Positions 33,652-40,337 of a stretch of 40,337 nt of DNA are shown here, piece after piece. Within the stretch, counting starts at the first letter, position 1. Every line of letters begins with the position of its first letter. The DNA is from an uncultured Roseburia sp. (GTDB taxonomy: Bacteria > Bacillota > Clostridia > Lachnospirales > Lachnospiraceae), in the NCBI GenBank assembly GCA_947649645.1, contig CANSSP010000027.1, forward strand, positions 1 to 40,337, written 5' to 3'. Below the pieces are notes generated by a model. That model ran no database searches, was not told where the DNA came from, and saw nothing but the letters and a program-made list of their open reading frames with translations. The position numbers and the translations under genes were made by a program.

Positions 33652-34901
33652 AAAAACCTGAATTACTGGTTCCGGCCAGCAGCCTCGAGGTGCTTAAGAT
33701 CGCCGTGATTTACGGAGCGGATGCGGTGTATATCGGCGGAGAAGCGTTTGGGCTCAGGGCAAAGGCAAAAAACTTTTCGATGGAAGAGATGAAAGAGGGC
33801 ATCCGGTTTGCCCACGCGCGGAGGGTGAAGGTCTATGTCACTGCGAATATTCTTGCGCACAATGCGGATCTGTCCGGTGTGCGGGCCTATTTCAGGGAGC
33901 TTTCGGAGTTTGAGGAAGAGGAACGGCCGGACGCACTGATTATTTCGGATCCCGGTGTTTATCAGATTGCAATGGAGATCTGCCCCGAAACAGAGCGTCA
34001 TATCAGTACACAGGCAAATAATACAAACTATGGGACATTTCGTTTCTGGCATCGCCTTGGCGCAAAGCGGGTAGTTTGTGCAAGAGAGCTTTCTCTGAAG
34101 GAAATAAGAGAGATTCGCGCCAATATTCCGGAAGAGATGGAGATCGAGGCTTTTATCCACGGTGCGATGTGTATCTCATATTCCGGAAGATGTCTGCTCT
34201 CTAATTTTTTTACAGGCAGAGATGCCAACCAGGGGGAGTGCACACATCCATGCCGCTGGAATTATTCGGTTGTGGAGGAGACGCGCCCGGGAGAGTATTT
34301 TCCAGTCTATGAGAATGAGCGCGGTACGTTTCTTTTTAACTCAAAAGATCTGTGTATGATTGAACATATTCCCGAATTGATCAACGCAGGTATTGACAGT
34401 TTTAAAATAGAGGGTAGAATGAAGACAGCACTTTATGTGGCGGTTGTGGCGCGCACTTACCGGAAAGCGATCGACGATTACGTGGAGTCTGAAGCATTCT
34501 ATCAGAAAAATCTGCCATGGTACCGTGATCAGATATCTGACTGTACATACCGGCTGTTTACGACAGGGTTCTTTTTTGGAAAGCCGTCGGATGAGGCGCA
34601 GATTTATGGGAACAGTACGTATGTGAAGGAATACACGTATCTGGGAATTGTGGAGGAGACAGACGGGGAAGGCAGATGCCGCATCACGCAGCGCAATAAG
34701 TTTTCGGTGGGAGAAGAAATTGAAGTCATGAAGCCGGACGGAAGAAATGAAAAAGTTACGGTAAGGCGGATGACGGACGATAAGGGGTGTGAACTTTTGT
34801 CGGCGCCGCACCCAAGGCAGGTAATATATGTTGATCTGGGCGGAGCGGCAGAGCAGTACGATATTTTAAGAAGAAAAGAAGAGGATGGTGGAAGTCTATG
34901 A
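33648..34901 (+). CDS. U32 family protein, tRNA 5-hydroxyuridine-forming (TrhP/YrrO-like)
   Basis: 417 residues. The N-terminal barrel starts with KPELLVPASSLEVLKIAVIYGADAVYIGG (split: ELLVPASSLEVLKIA). The family signature MCISYSGRCLLSNFFTGRDA is followed by NQGECTHPCRW, with the conserved Cys residues that hold the Fe-S cluster. The C-terminal part (about 330-417) is a small beta domain. In Bacillus two U32 genes (yrrN, yrrO) occupy this site; here there is only one. It probably hydroxylates U34 of tRNA with prephenate, giving the substrate of the upstream methyltransferase. The older name is peptidase U32. Confidence 0.9.
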   Translation: MKKPELLVPASSLEVLKIAVIYGADAVYIGGEAFGLRAKAKNFSMEEMKEGIRFAHARRVKVYVTANILAHNADLSGVRAYFRELSEFEEEERPDALIISDPGVYQIAMEICPETERHISTQANNTNYGTFRFWHRLGAKRVVCARELSLKEIREIRANIPEEMEIEAFIHGAMCISYSGRCLLSNFFTGRDANQGECTHPCRWNYSVVEETRPGEYFPVYENERGTFLFNSKDLCMIEHIPELINAGIDSFKIEGRMKTALYVAVVARTYRKAIDDYVESEAFYQKNLPWYRDQISDCTYRLFTTGFFFGKPSDEAQIYGNSTYVKEYTYLGIVEETDGEGRCRITQRNKFSVGEEIEVMKPDGRNEKVTVRRMTDDKGCELLSAPHPRQVIYVDLGGAAEQYDILRRKEEDGGSL

Positions 34902-35959
34902 AGCAGGAGAAGTATGTTGCATACGTGGGCACATATACCCATGAGAACAGTGTAGGAATCCATATCTATGACGTGGACGCGGAGCAGAATCAGCTTAAGG
35001 AGCGTAAAGTCGTTCCGATCAACAATCCTTCGGATCTTGTCGTTTCCAAAGATAAACATTTCCTGTATTCGATTGCGGACGAGGGTGTGGAGGCATTTAA
35101 GATTCTTCCAGACGGGGATCTTGAGCCGATGAATAAGCAGTGGATCGGCGGTATGAGAGGCTGTTATGTCGACGTGGACAACAGGAACCGGTATCTCTTT
35201 GTGGGCGGGCATCACGACGGGCGCGTGAGTATGATGCGACTGAACAAGGACGGGAGTATCGGGGATATTGCGGATGGTATTTTTCACAAGGGAATGGGAC
35301 GCAGCATTGCGCAGCGTAATTTTATTCCGCATGTGGACTGTGTGAAGCTGACGCCGGATCAGAAATTTCTATGCGCGGTGGACAATGGGCTCGATCAGGT
35401 AAAAGTATATAAAATAGATTACCGCAGGGGGAAGCTGAAGCTGATCGATATTATCCGGGGACAGCTGGAATCGGCGCCGCGCATGATCCGTTTTTCCAGA
35501 AACGGCAAATATGCGTACATTCTCTATGAACTGCTGAATGTCGTGGAGGTTTACCGCTATCAGGTGATAGACGATCAGCCGATGTTTGAAAAGATACAGA
35601 CGATTGCCACCAATACGCAGAAAGACGACGATGTGTGCGCAGCGTCCGGAATGGAGATTTCGCGCAGTGGAAAGTATCTTTTCTGCAGTAACGCGGGAAT
35701 TAATTCTGTTATCTGTTACGAGATCGATCCGGAGACGGGGATGCTTACGGTTGCGTTTAACTCAAGGGTGTGCAGTGATTATCCCAAAGTGCTCGCAATT
35801 TATCCGGACGAGAAACATTATCTGACGCTCAACAATAATTCGAATGATATTTTCTCATATAAGATTAATTTTGACGAGCAGTATTCACTGCAGCTTGGCG
35901 CTCCGGTGAAGGTCGATAAACCAAACTGCGTTTATATTTTAAAACTGGATGAAGCGTAA
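34898..35959 (+). CDS. Lactonase family beta-propeller protein
   Basis: 353 residues. Seven-bladed propeller fold of the 6-phosphogluconolactonase (YbhE/Pgl) family. Repeating blade patterns such as SKDKHFLYSIAD, DNRNRYLFVGGHHDGRVSMM, TPDQKFLCAVDNGLDQVKVY and SRSGKYLFCSNAGINSVICY are visible. PHVDCVKLTPD matches the conserved His region. It overlaps the U32 stop by ATGA, the last of the coupled chain, though the lactonase activity has no obvious link to tRNA modification. The enzyme substrate cannot be set from sequence alone. A terminator follows 43 nt later. Confidence 0.85.
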   Translation: MKQEKYVAYVGTYTHENSVGIHIYDVDAEQNQLKERKVVPINNPSDLVVSKDKHFLYSIADEGVEAFKILPDGDLEPMNKQWIGGMRGCYVDVDNRNRYLFVGGHHDGRVSMMRLNKDGSIGDIADGIFHKGMGRSIAQRNFIPHVDCVKLTPDQKFLCAVDNGLDQVKVYKIDYRRGKLKLIDIIRGQLESAPRMIRFSRNGKYAYILYELLNVVEVYRYQVIDDQPMFEKIQTIATNTQKDDDVCAASGMEISRSGKYLFCSNAGINSVICYEIDPETGMLTVAFNSRVCSDYPKVLAIYPDEKHYLTLNNNSNDIFSYKINFDEQYSLQLGAPVKVDKPNCVYILKLDEA

Positions 35960-36001
35960 AAGCGCTGCGGTATGCAGGAAAAAGTGCGGGGAAAGACAGT
36001 T

Positions 36002-36063
36002 GCGGCGGAATACAAAGATGGTACGGTTTGGGTACGATTTTTGTATTCCGCCGTGTTTTATTT
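36002..36063 (+). terminator. Terminator after the lactonase gene
   Basis: CGGCGGAATACAAA (36002-36015) pairs exactly with TTTGTATTCCGCCG (36039-36052), 14 bp, followed by TGTTTTATTTT. The gap 35960-36216 otherwise holds only a consensus TATAAT (36170-36175), a possible -10 of the next gene with a poor -35. Confidence 0.85.
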
Positions 36064-36216
36064 TAAAAGGCATTCTGATTTGCGGCCGGCCATGGAAGGG
36101 AGATGTCCTGTCTGCAAATTTAAGGAAATCCGTCTGCAGGAGAATGAAAGAAACTGGACTGGATATAGCTATAATAGGTATCGGAAACAGAGCATACGAA
36201 AAGAAGAGGTTGGGCG

Positions 36217-37422
36217 ATGGGCAGAGAAGAAAAACTGAAGCAGCAGCAGGAGTTTCTGGTAAAGTTTGCATATTGGGCGATCTGGGGGATTTCGGCCGTC
36301 CTTCTGATTAAGTTTGTGGGACCGGTTCTGCTGCCGTTTCTGGCGGCGTTTCTGATTGCATGGCTTCTGACGGGGCCGGTGACGTTTGTGGAAAAGAAGA
36401 TACATCTGAAACGAAATCTGGCGTCTGTTCTGGTGGTGGTTCTGTTCTATGGACTGGTGGCAGGCGTGATCTATTTTGCCGGCCGTCATGTTATCTGGCT
36501 GGTGCAGGATATTTTTGCAGAGCTGACGACTTTTCTGTCAGAAACAGTGTATCCTCTGGCGGAGGGGTTTGTGACATGGCTGGACCGCATTCTCACGGGC
36601 AGTGCAGATCCGGCGCTGCAGTATGCTGGAGAGCAGGCGACACAGATGGCGGGGCAGGCAGCACAATATGCAAATGATGAGTCCGAAGTGATGGCGAATC
36701 TTTCCGCCCGGTATATGAGTGACGGTTCTGCGCAGGTGACGGCGCGGACGGCGGAGATGCTCTCAGATGTCTCGGGCGCGGTGATAAGCGGCGTATCGGA
36801 TGCGGCGGCTTCCATACCGGGAATCTGCATGAATGTACTGTTTACCGTGATCGCGACGCTGTTTATGGAACTGGAATTTCCGTCTATTCTGGATTTTCTG
36901 CACAGGCAGATACCGGGCCGGTGGCAGAAATCGGTTGCCGACGGAAAGTCATACGTGCTGGGCACTCTGGGGAAATGTCTCCTGTCCTATGGTCTGATTC
37001 TGCTGATGACGTTTGCAGAGCTTGCCGTCGGTCTGCTGGTTCTGGGGGTCGGGGAGGCGGTTGTTATTGCGTTTCTGATTGCGGTGCTCGATATTCTTCC
37101 GGTGCTTGGCACAGGTACGGTGCTGATCCCGTGGGCCGTGATTGCCTTTGCCTCCGGAGATACAAAGCTTGCCGTGGGGATTCTGGTGTTATATCTGATC
37201 ATAACTGTGGTGCGCAATATTGTGGAGCCACGCCTGGTGGGGCGGCAGATGGGGCTTTCCCCGGTGGTGATGCTGCCGTGTATGCTGGTCGGGCTTAAAT
37301 TTTTTGGTATCATCGGACTGTTTGGTATTCCTTTTGGCGTGGCATTTTTAAAAAGCCTGAATGACAGGGAGCTGATCCACATTTTTAACAGTGCGCCCGA
37401 GGGGAGAGAGGGGGCCGGGTGA
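36217..37422 (+). CDS. AI-2E family transporter / YtvI-like membrane protein
   Basis: 401 residues. Eight predicted helices in the AI-2E family layout: two near the N terminus (about 15-60), one at about 70-90, a long soluble middle (about 95-195), then five helices (about 200-390). The conserved C-terminal segment VLDILPVLGTGTVLIPWAV, followed by NIVEPRLVGRQMGLSPVVML and FGIIGLFGIPFGV, is clear. The family includes YtvI of sporulating Firmicutes. The real substrate is unknown and the AI-2E name is only the family label. AGAGG lies 7 nt before the ATG. Confidence 0.88.
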   Translation: MGREEKLKQQQEFLVKFAYWAIWGISAVLLIKFVGPVLLPFLAAFLIAWLLTGPVTFVEKKIHLKRNLASVLVVVLFYGLVAGVIYFAGRHVIWLVQDIFAELTTFLSETVYPLAEGFVTWLDRILTGSADPALQYAGEQATQMAGQAAQYANDESEVMANLSARYMSDGSAQVTARTAEMLSDVSGAVISGVSDAAASIPGICMNVLFTVIATLFMELEFPSILDFLHRQIPGRWQKSVADGKSYVLGTLGKCLLSYGLILLMTFAELAVGLLVLGVGEAVVIAFLIAVLDILPVLGTGTVLIPWAVIAFASGDTKLAVGILVLYLIITVVRNIVEPRLVGRQMGLSPVVMLPCMLVGLKFFGIIGLFGIPFGVAFLKSLNDRELIHIFNSAPEGREGAG

Positions 37423-37425
37423 CGA

Positions 37426-37454
37426 TTGACAACCATGTGCGGCTGTGCTACATT
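37426..37454 (+). promoter_or_regulatory. Promoter of the BMP lipoprotein gene
   Basis: TTGACA 37426-37431, 17-nt spacer, TACATT 37449-37454, starting 4 nt after the previous gene. Confidence 0.65.
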
Positions 37455-37504
37455 GGCTCTGGGAGAACAGCAGACACGGCAATGGTACGGAAGTGGAGGA
37501 ACAG

Positions 37505-38806
37505 ATGAGAAAGAGAGTGGTAATCCTTCTTGTGGCAGCGCTTGCCGTTGTGGCGGCAGGATGTGGTTCACGGCCTGAGAACGGAACGGAGGAGCTGCCG
37601 GGAGGGTACGGAACAGAAAAAACAGACGGTGATTCAACCCAGGGACAGAATACGGAAAACGGTCCGGCAGGGACAGAGAAGGAAGAGGATGGCAGTGGTC
37701 TGGCGGGCGTCCGGGTCGGGGTGATTACAGGCAGCGGAGACGAACGCGATGCGGAGCGCGAGGCCCATCTTGCGGGCATCAGCCGGATGGCGGAACATTT
37801 TGGTCTTACCGGGGATCAGGTGCTGCAGAAATCAGCGGGGGCGGCGGAGCGTGAAACGTCGTGCTACGATGCGGCCGTAGAGCTGGCAGAAGCAGGGTGT
37901 GACGTTATTTTCAGCTGTATTTTATCGGAGGAGGAGCTGCTTCGCGCCGCGATAGAGTACCCGGCCGTGGAATTTTGTCAGGCAAAGGGAACGATGGCGC
38001 CGGAGGCAGGCGTCGCCAATCTGCACAATTATGGATTGTCATTTTATGAAGCTTTTTATGTGTCCGGTATTGTGGCGGGACATGTGCTCAACGATACGGC
38101 TGCGTCCGGCGCTGTCCCGGGAGGTGAGATAAAGCTGGGGTATGTCGCCGCCAGGCCGGAGGCAGCAGACATTTCCGGATTTACCGCATTTTATCTGGGG
38201 GTGCGCAATTCCTGTCCCGAGGCTGTGATGGAAGTGTCATATACAGGTGGTTCTGATGGTGCAGCGGCAGATAAAGCAGGGGAACTGATCGAAAACGGCT
38301 GTGTCCTTATCGGCTGCAATACCGGAATGGACGAGGTGGCGGCCGTATGTGGTGCGCGAGGGATTCCTTATGTGGGGGAAACGATAGACAGATATGCGGA
38401 TGTGAAAGGGGGTGCCGATGGCGCTCTGGTTTACCCGGCTGCGGACTGGGGGCGTTATTATTCTTATGCAGTGGAGCGGGCAGCAGAGGGAGGATATATT
38501 GATACGGACTGGTGCAGAGGCTATGCGGACGAAGCGGTCGGTATCGATATACCAAAGGAGGGGGATATCCCGCCAGAGTCTGCGGAACAGATAAAAAAGG
38601 CAGAGGAAGCCTTGAAAAATGGTTCTCTGCCTGTGTTTGACACGGACACGTTTACCATAGACGGTCAGACGCTGGAAACGCGTATCGCACAAGGGGGCGG
38701 ATATGAAAAATATCGTCTGTATGTGTACGATGGATTTTTTCATGAGTCGGAATATGGAAGCGCACCTGTGTTTGATCTGATTGTGGATGGAATCCGGGTC
38801 AGATGA
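37505..38806 (+). CDS. BMP family (Med/PnrA-like) substrate-binding lipoprotein
   Basis: 433 residues. Signal peptide with lipobox VVAAGC (Cys20) and an acidic, Gly/Thr/Glu-rich linker (about 25-62). The BMP fold begins at GVRVGVITGSGDERDAE; DAAVELAEAGCDVIFSCILS, NYGLSFYEAFYVSGIVAGHV and ISGFTAFYLGVRNSCPEA follow the family pattern. BMP proteins bind nucleosides or similar small ligands for ABC uptake; the ABC partner is not here. Start set by GGAGG 5 nt upstream; an earlier in-frame codon at 37445 lies in the promoter. The 3' end overlaps the phosphatase gene tail-to-tail by 8 nt. Confidence 0.87.
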   Translation: MRKRVVILLVAALAVVAAGCGSRPENGTEELPGGYGTEKTDGDSTQGQNTENGPAGTEKEEDGSGLAGVRVGVITGSGDERDAEREAHLAGISRMAEHFGLTGDQVLQKSAGAAERETSCYDAAVELAEAGCDVIFSCILSEEELLRAAIEYPAVEFCQAKGTMAPEAGVANLHNYGLSFYEAFYVSGIVAGHVLNDTAASGAVPGGEIKLGYVAARPEAADISGFTAFYLGVRNSCPEAVMEVSYTGGSDGAAADKAGELIENGCVLIGCNTGMDEVAAVCGARGIPYVGETIDRYADVKGGADGALVYPAADWGRYYSYAVERAAEGGYIDTDWCRGYADEAVGIDIPKEGDIPPESAEQIKKAEEALKNGSLPVFDTDTFTIDGQTLETRIAQGGGYEKYRLYVYDGFFHESEYGSAPVFDLIVDGIRVR

Positions 38807-39302
38807 GCAGTCTGCTTAACAGGCCTTCACAGCCCTCCACAATTTCCCGGTACGTCACGTCAAATTTTCCCGTGTACCAGGGGTCAGCGATGTCTCCCGG
38901 GTGGTCGGTAAAGTCTAAAAGACGGCAGATCTTATTTTCGGGATCGCTTCCGAACACCCGCATCATATTGCGGATGTTGTAGCTTTCCATTGCAATCAGA
39001 TAGTCAGATTCTGTATAGTCGTCGCGTCGGATGCGCCGTGCGGTTTTCTGCTCCAGTTCCGCCGCAAGTTCCCGGCTGCAGGCGCAGGCGCCGGCTCCGG
39101 CGTTTTTGCCGATGCCGTGCCGCGCGAGCTCCGCTCTGGCGGGCGGGTAGATGTGGTTTCCGATTTCCTCATTGCTGGTGGCTGCGGATGCGATTGCAAA
39201 ATCAGATGCGATCCCGCGTTTTTCTGCCATGTCTTTTAAAATAAATTCAGACATGGGGCTGCGGCAGATGTTGCCGTGGCAAATAAATAATATTTTAATC
39301 AT
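38799..39302 (-). CDS. Low-molecular-weight protein tyrosine phosphatase
   Basis: 167 residues. The P-loop at the N terminus is LFICHGNICRSPM (Cys8 and Arg14 of CX5R(S/T)). The general acid Asp is in GDIADPWYTGKFDVTY near residue 136. A TTR-like loop and an EQKTARRIRRDDYTESDYLI stretch are also visible. It dephosphorylates tyrosine on proteins, or arginine as in McsB-linked YwlE types; the P-loop residue after CHGN is Ile, as in the former. It converges on the BMP gene with an 8-nt overlap of the coding ends. The initiation region has only AAAGGA 10 nt upstream. Confidence 0.9.
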   Translation of the reverse strand: MIKILFICHGNICRSPMSEFILKDMAEKRGIASDFAIASAATSNEEIGNHIYPPARAELARHGIGKNAGAGACACSRELAAELEQKTARRIRRDDYTESDYLIAMESYNIRNMMRVFGSDPENKICRLLDFTDHPGDIADPWYTGKFDVTYREIVEGCEGLLSRLLI

Positions 39303-39418
39303 CCTGGATTTATCCTTTCATAAGCCTTTAAACCTTGATGTATTGGGCTTTCTGGCACTTTTCTTCAATTTTGTGTTTTGCCCTGACTTCACGCAAATCT
39401 ATATAAATCTACGCAAAT
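39303..39418. other. Candidate element/chromosome junction with short direct repeats
   Basis: A 116-nt A/T-rich gap between the phosphatase and the truncated integrase. ACGCAAAT occurs at 39391-39398 and 39411-39418, 20 nt apart, and GCAAAT again at 39425-39430. TGGTGTA is repeated at 39430-39436 and 39443-39449 just inside the integrase frame. AAGCC...GGCTT flank 19 nt near 39320-39350. Such repeats are what integrase arm or core sites look like; the exact att boundary cannot be set from one end. Confidence 0.4.
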
Positions 39419-39994
39419 TTATGGGCAAATGGTGTAGTAGATTGGTGTATTTTCAACTTGATTTCTTTGTTTTCCCTGTGAATCATCGGGCACAACATCC
39501 ATCAGTTTGAAGTCAAAGGGATTTCTACGGATAATATCCTCGTTATATGCCATTTGAAAGGCTGGCTTGACAACGCCCCGGACGCTTGTGATTGTGCTGT
39601 AACCTTTGCCGTCATTGTGCAGCTTCATAATCCATTGCTGTGCGTCTGATACTTTGATATCCCTTATCTGGCGATAACCAAAATCTTCTTTCTTGACTAA
39701 ATTCAGCACAAAATTATAGCCTATTTTGGTGTTATAGCGCACACCTTGTTTCAAACTGATGTATCGCTCTAAAAGGGCAAGCACGGTAATCTTTCCGGCA
39801 GCATAGTCAATCCCGTCATCAAGCTGTTTTTGGATTGTCTTTTCCTTTTCCCGCAATTCCTTTAAATCAGAGGAATAAATGGTCTGTCGTTTCCCACGGA
39901 TATCCGTATACCGATATTGATAAATCAAGTCTTTTCTCTGGCTCTCTCCTGTCCGCAGGATTCTTCCTTTATTGTCTTTTCGCTTCTCGGACAT
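39419..39994 (-). pseudogene. Tn916-type integrase lacking the catalytic domain
   Basis: 191 residues. The start MSEKRKDNKGRILRTGESQR closely resembles Tn916 Int, with GGAAAGGAG 7 nt upstream; an in-frame earlier ATG at 40084 is not used. The arm-binding domain (about 1-70) and the SAM-like core-binding domain (about 75-170, DAQQWIMKLHNDGKGYSTI then NPFDFKLMDVVPDD) are present. After that the frame reads QGKQRNQVENTPIYYTICP and stops, so the catalytic R..HxxR..Y domain of about 220 residues is missing. It is either a truncated integrase or one whose catalytic part was lost when the end was formed. Base composition is more A/T-rich than the neighbouring genes. Confidence 0.8.
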
Positions 39995-40080
39995 TGTCAA
40001 ACTCCTTTCCGTGATGGAAAGAGCCTTGATATGACACGTCCATTGTATCATATCAAGACTGATTTTTACATCACTAAATT

Positions 40081-40275
40081 TCAAATCGAATACTCTTGCT
40101 CAATAAACTGGTCGAACAGCCGGCGTTTGATTAACCGTTTATTACCTACCCACAAAACAAACCGGCAGTTTCTGTCACTGGTAAGGTCACGCAGCTTGTT
40201 GATACCGATTCCAGAATAAGCAGCAGCTTCTTCTAAACTCAAATTACTCTTTTCCCAAATGGGGATTTCTTTCAT
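40081..40275 (-). CDS. Excisionase, Tn916 Xis-like
   Basis: 64 residues. IPIWEKSNLSLEEAAAYSGI, then GINKLRDLTSDRNCRFVLWV and KRRLFDQFIEQEYSI follow the Tn916 Xis pattern of a small winged-helix DNA-bending protein. AAAGGAG lies 5 nt before the start. It overlaps the upstream minus-strand gene by ATGA and precedes the integrase by 86 nt, the standard xis-int order of these conjugative transposons. Confidence 0.88.
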   Translation of the reverse strand: MKEIPIWEKSNLSLEEAAAYSGIGINKLRDLTSDRNCRFVLWVGNKRLIKRRLFDQFIEQEYSI

Positions 40276-40337
40276 AGGCTCTCCTTTCTGTTCAGCAGCG
40301 TTTTAAGCTGTTCCATTTTCTCCCTTGCTCTGGCTTT
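40272..40337 (-). CDS. C-terminal end of an unidentified mobile-element gene (partial)
   Basis: The last 21 codons of a frame entering from the right edge: KARAREKMEQLKTLLNRKES then L and TGA (complement of 40272-40274). The stop overlaps the excisionase start. The helical, basic end fits a relaxase or other transfer protein, but this cannot be decided from so little. Confidence 0.55.
   Translation of the reverse strand, partial: KARAREKMEQLKTLLNRKESL

Noticed and set aside
35972..36238. 88-residue plus-strand open frame after the lactonase gene
   Set aside because: Runs straight through the 14-bp terminator stem and the region before the AI-2E gene; no ribosome binding site.
1..40337. CRISPR arrays, rRNA and tRNA genes
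   Set aside because: No regularly spaced repeats and no tRNA- or rRNA-like stretches were recognised on either strand by reading.

Overview
The window looks like the chromosome of a Clostridia member, most likely a gut-type Lachnospiraceae. The reasons are a roughly 50% GC coding style with strong GGAGG ribosome binding sites, frequent ATG/GTG/TTG starts, and sigma-A promoters. It also has the Firmicutes operon ireB-ruvX-yrzB followed by mltG-like/yrrM/U32 genes, RNase J, ThiI paired with a NifS-like desulfurase, PadR-DUF1700-DUF4097, and Tn916-type integration genes. The family assignment is an inference; no rRNA or tRNA gene is present to confirm it.

Layout. 1-188 is the frameshifted tail of an Rpn/PD-(D/E)XK transposase-like gene. 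516-8837 is a signalling block wrapped around hisS: a 7TM hybrid histidine kinase with HPt domain, a two-receiver response regulator, hisS, and a large PAS hybrid kinase cut in two by a single in-frame TAG. aspS follows behind a strong terminator. 10852-15642 holds a DUF4358-type lipoprotein, a GntR(YtrA)-ABC transporter operon and a PadR-DUF1700-DUF4097 operon. Each of the two regulator operons has a striking palindromic operator on its own promoter. On the minus strand lies an ECF transporter S component. Next come a SWIM/SNF2 helicase, galK-galT (with a double hairpin between them), and prmA-rsmE-nifS-thiI, a translation and tRNA-thiolation group.

27624-27854 (minus) is an HPr-like protein that lacks the catalytic histidine but keeps the regulatory serine region, like Crh. 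27961-35959 is a long, mostly tightly packed run: mtaB, ireB-like, ruvX, DUF1292, rnj, ylbF-like, a catalytic-domain-less MltG-like protein, an O-methyltransferase (TrmR-like), a U32 protein (TrhP-like) and a lactonase-fold protein. The last four are linked by 4-base overlaps. Most of these genes act on RNA processing, tRNA modification or the cell envelope. The block ends at a strong terminator, followed by an AI-2E family exporter, a BMP-family lipoprotein and a convergent low-molecular-weight tyrosine phosphatase.

From about 39300 to the right edge is the end of a Tn916-like mobile element on the minus strand: an integrase without its catalytic domain, an excisionase, and the last codons of a further gene running off the window. 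Its lower GC and short direct repeats mark it as acquired DNA.

Nothing here is clearly a new defence or biosynthetic system. The strongest unusual points are the amber-split sensor kinase, the histidine-less HPr with its own palindromic control region, the two operator-promoter palindromes, the structured galK-galT spacer, the MltG-like protein without a catalytic domain, and the decayed mobile-element genes at both edges.
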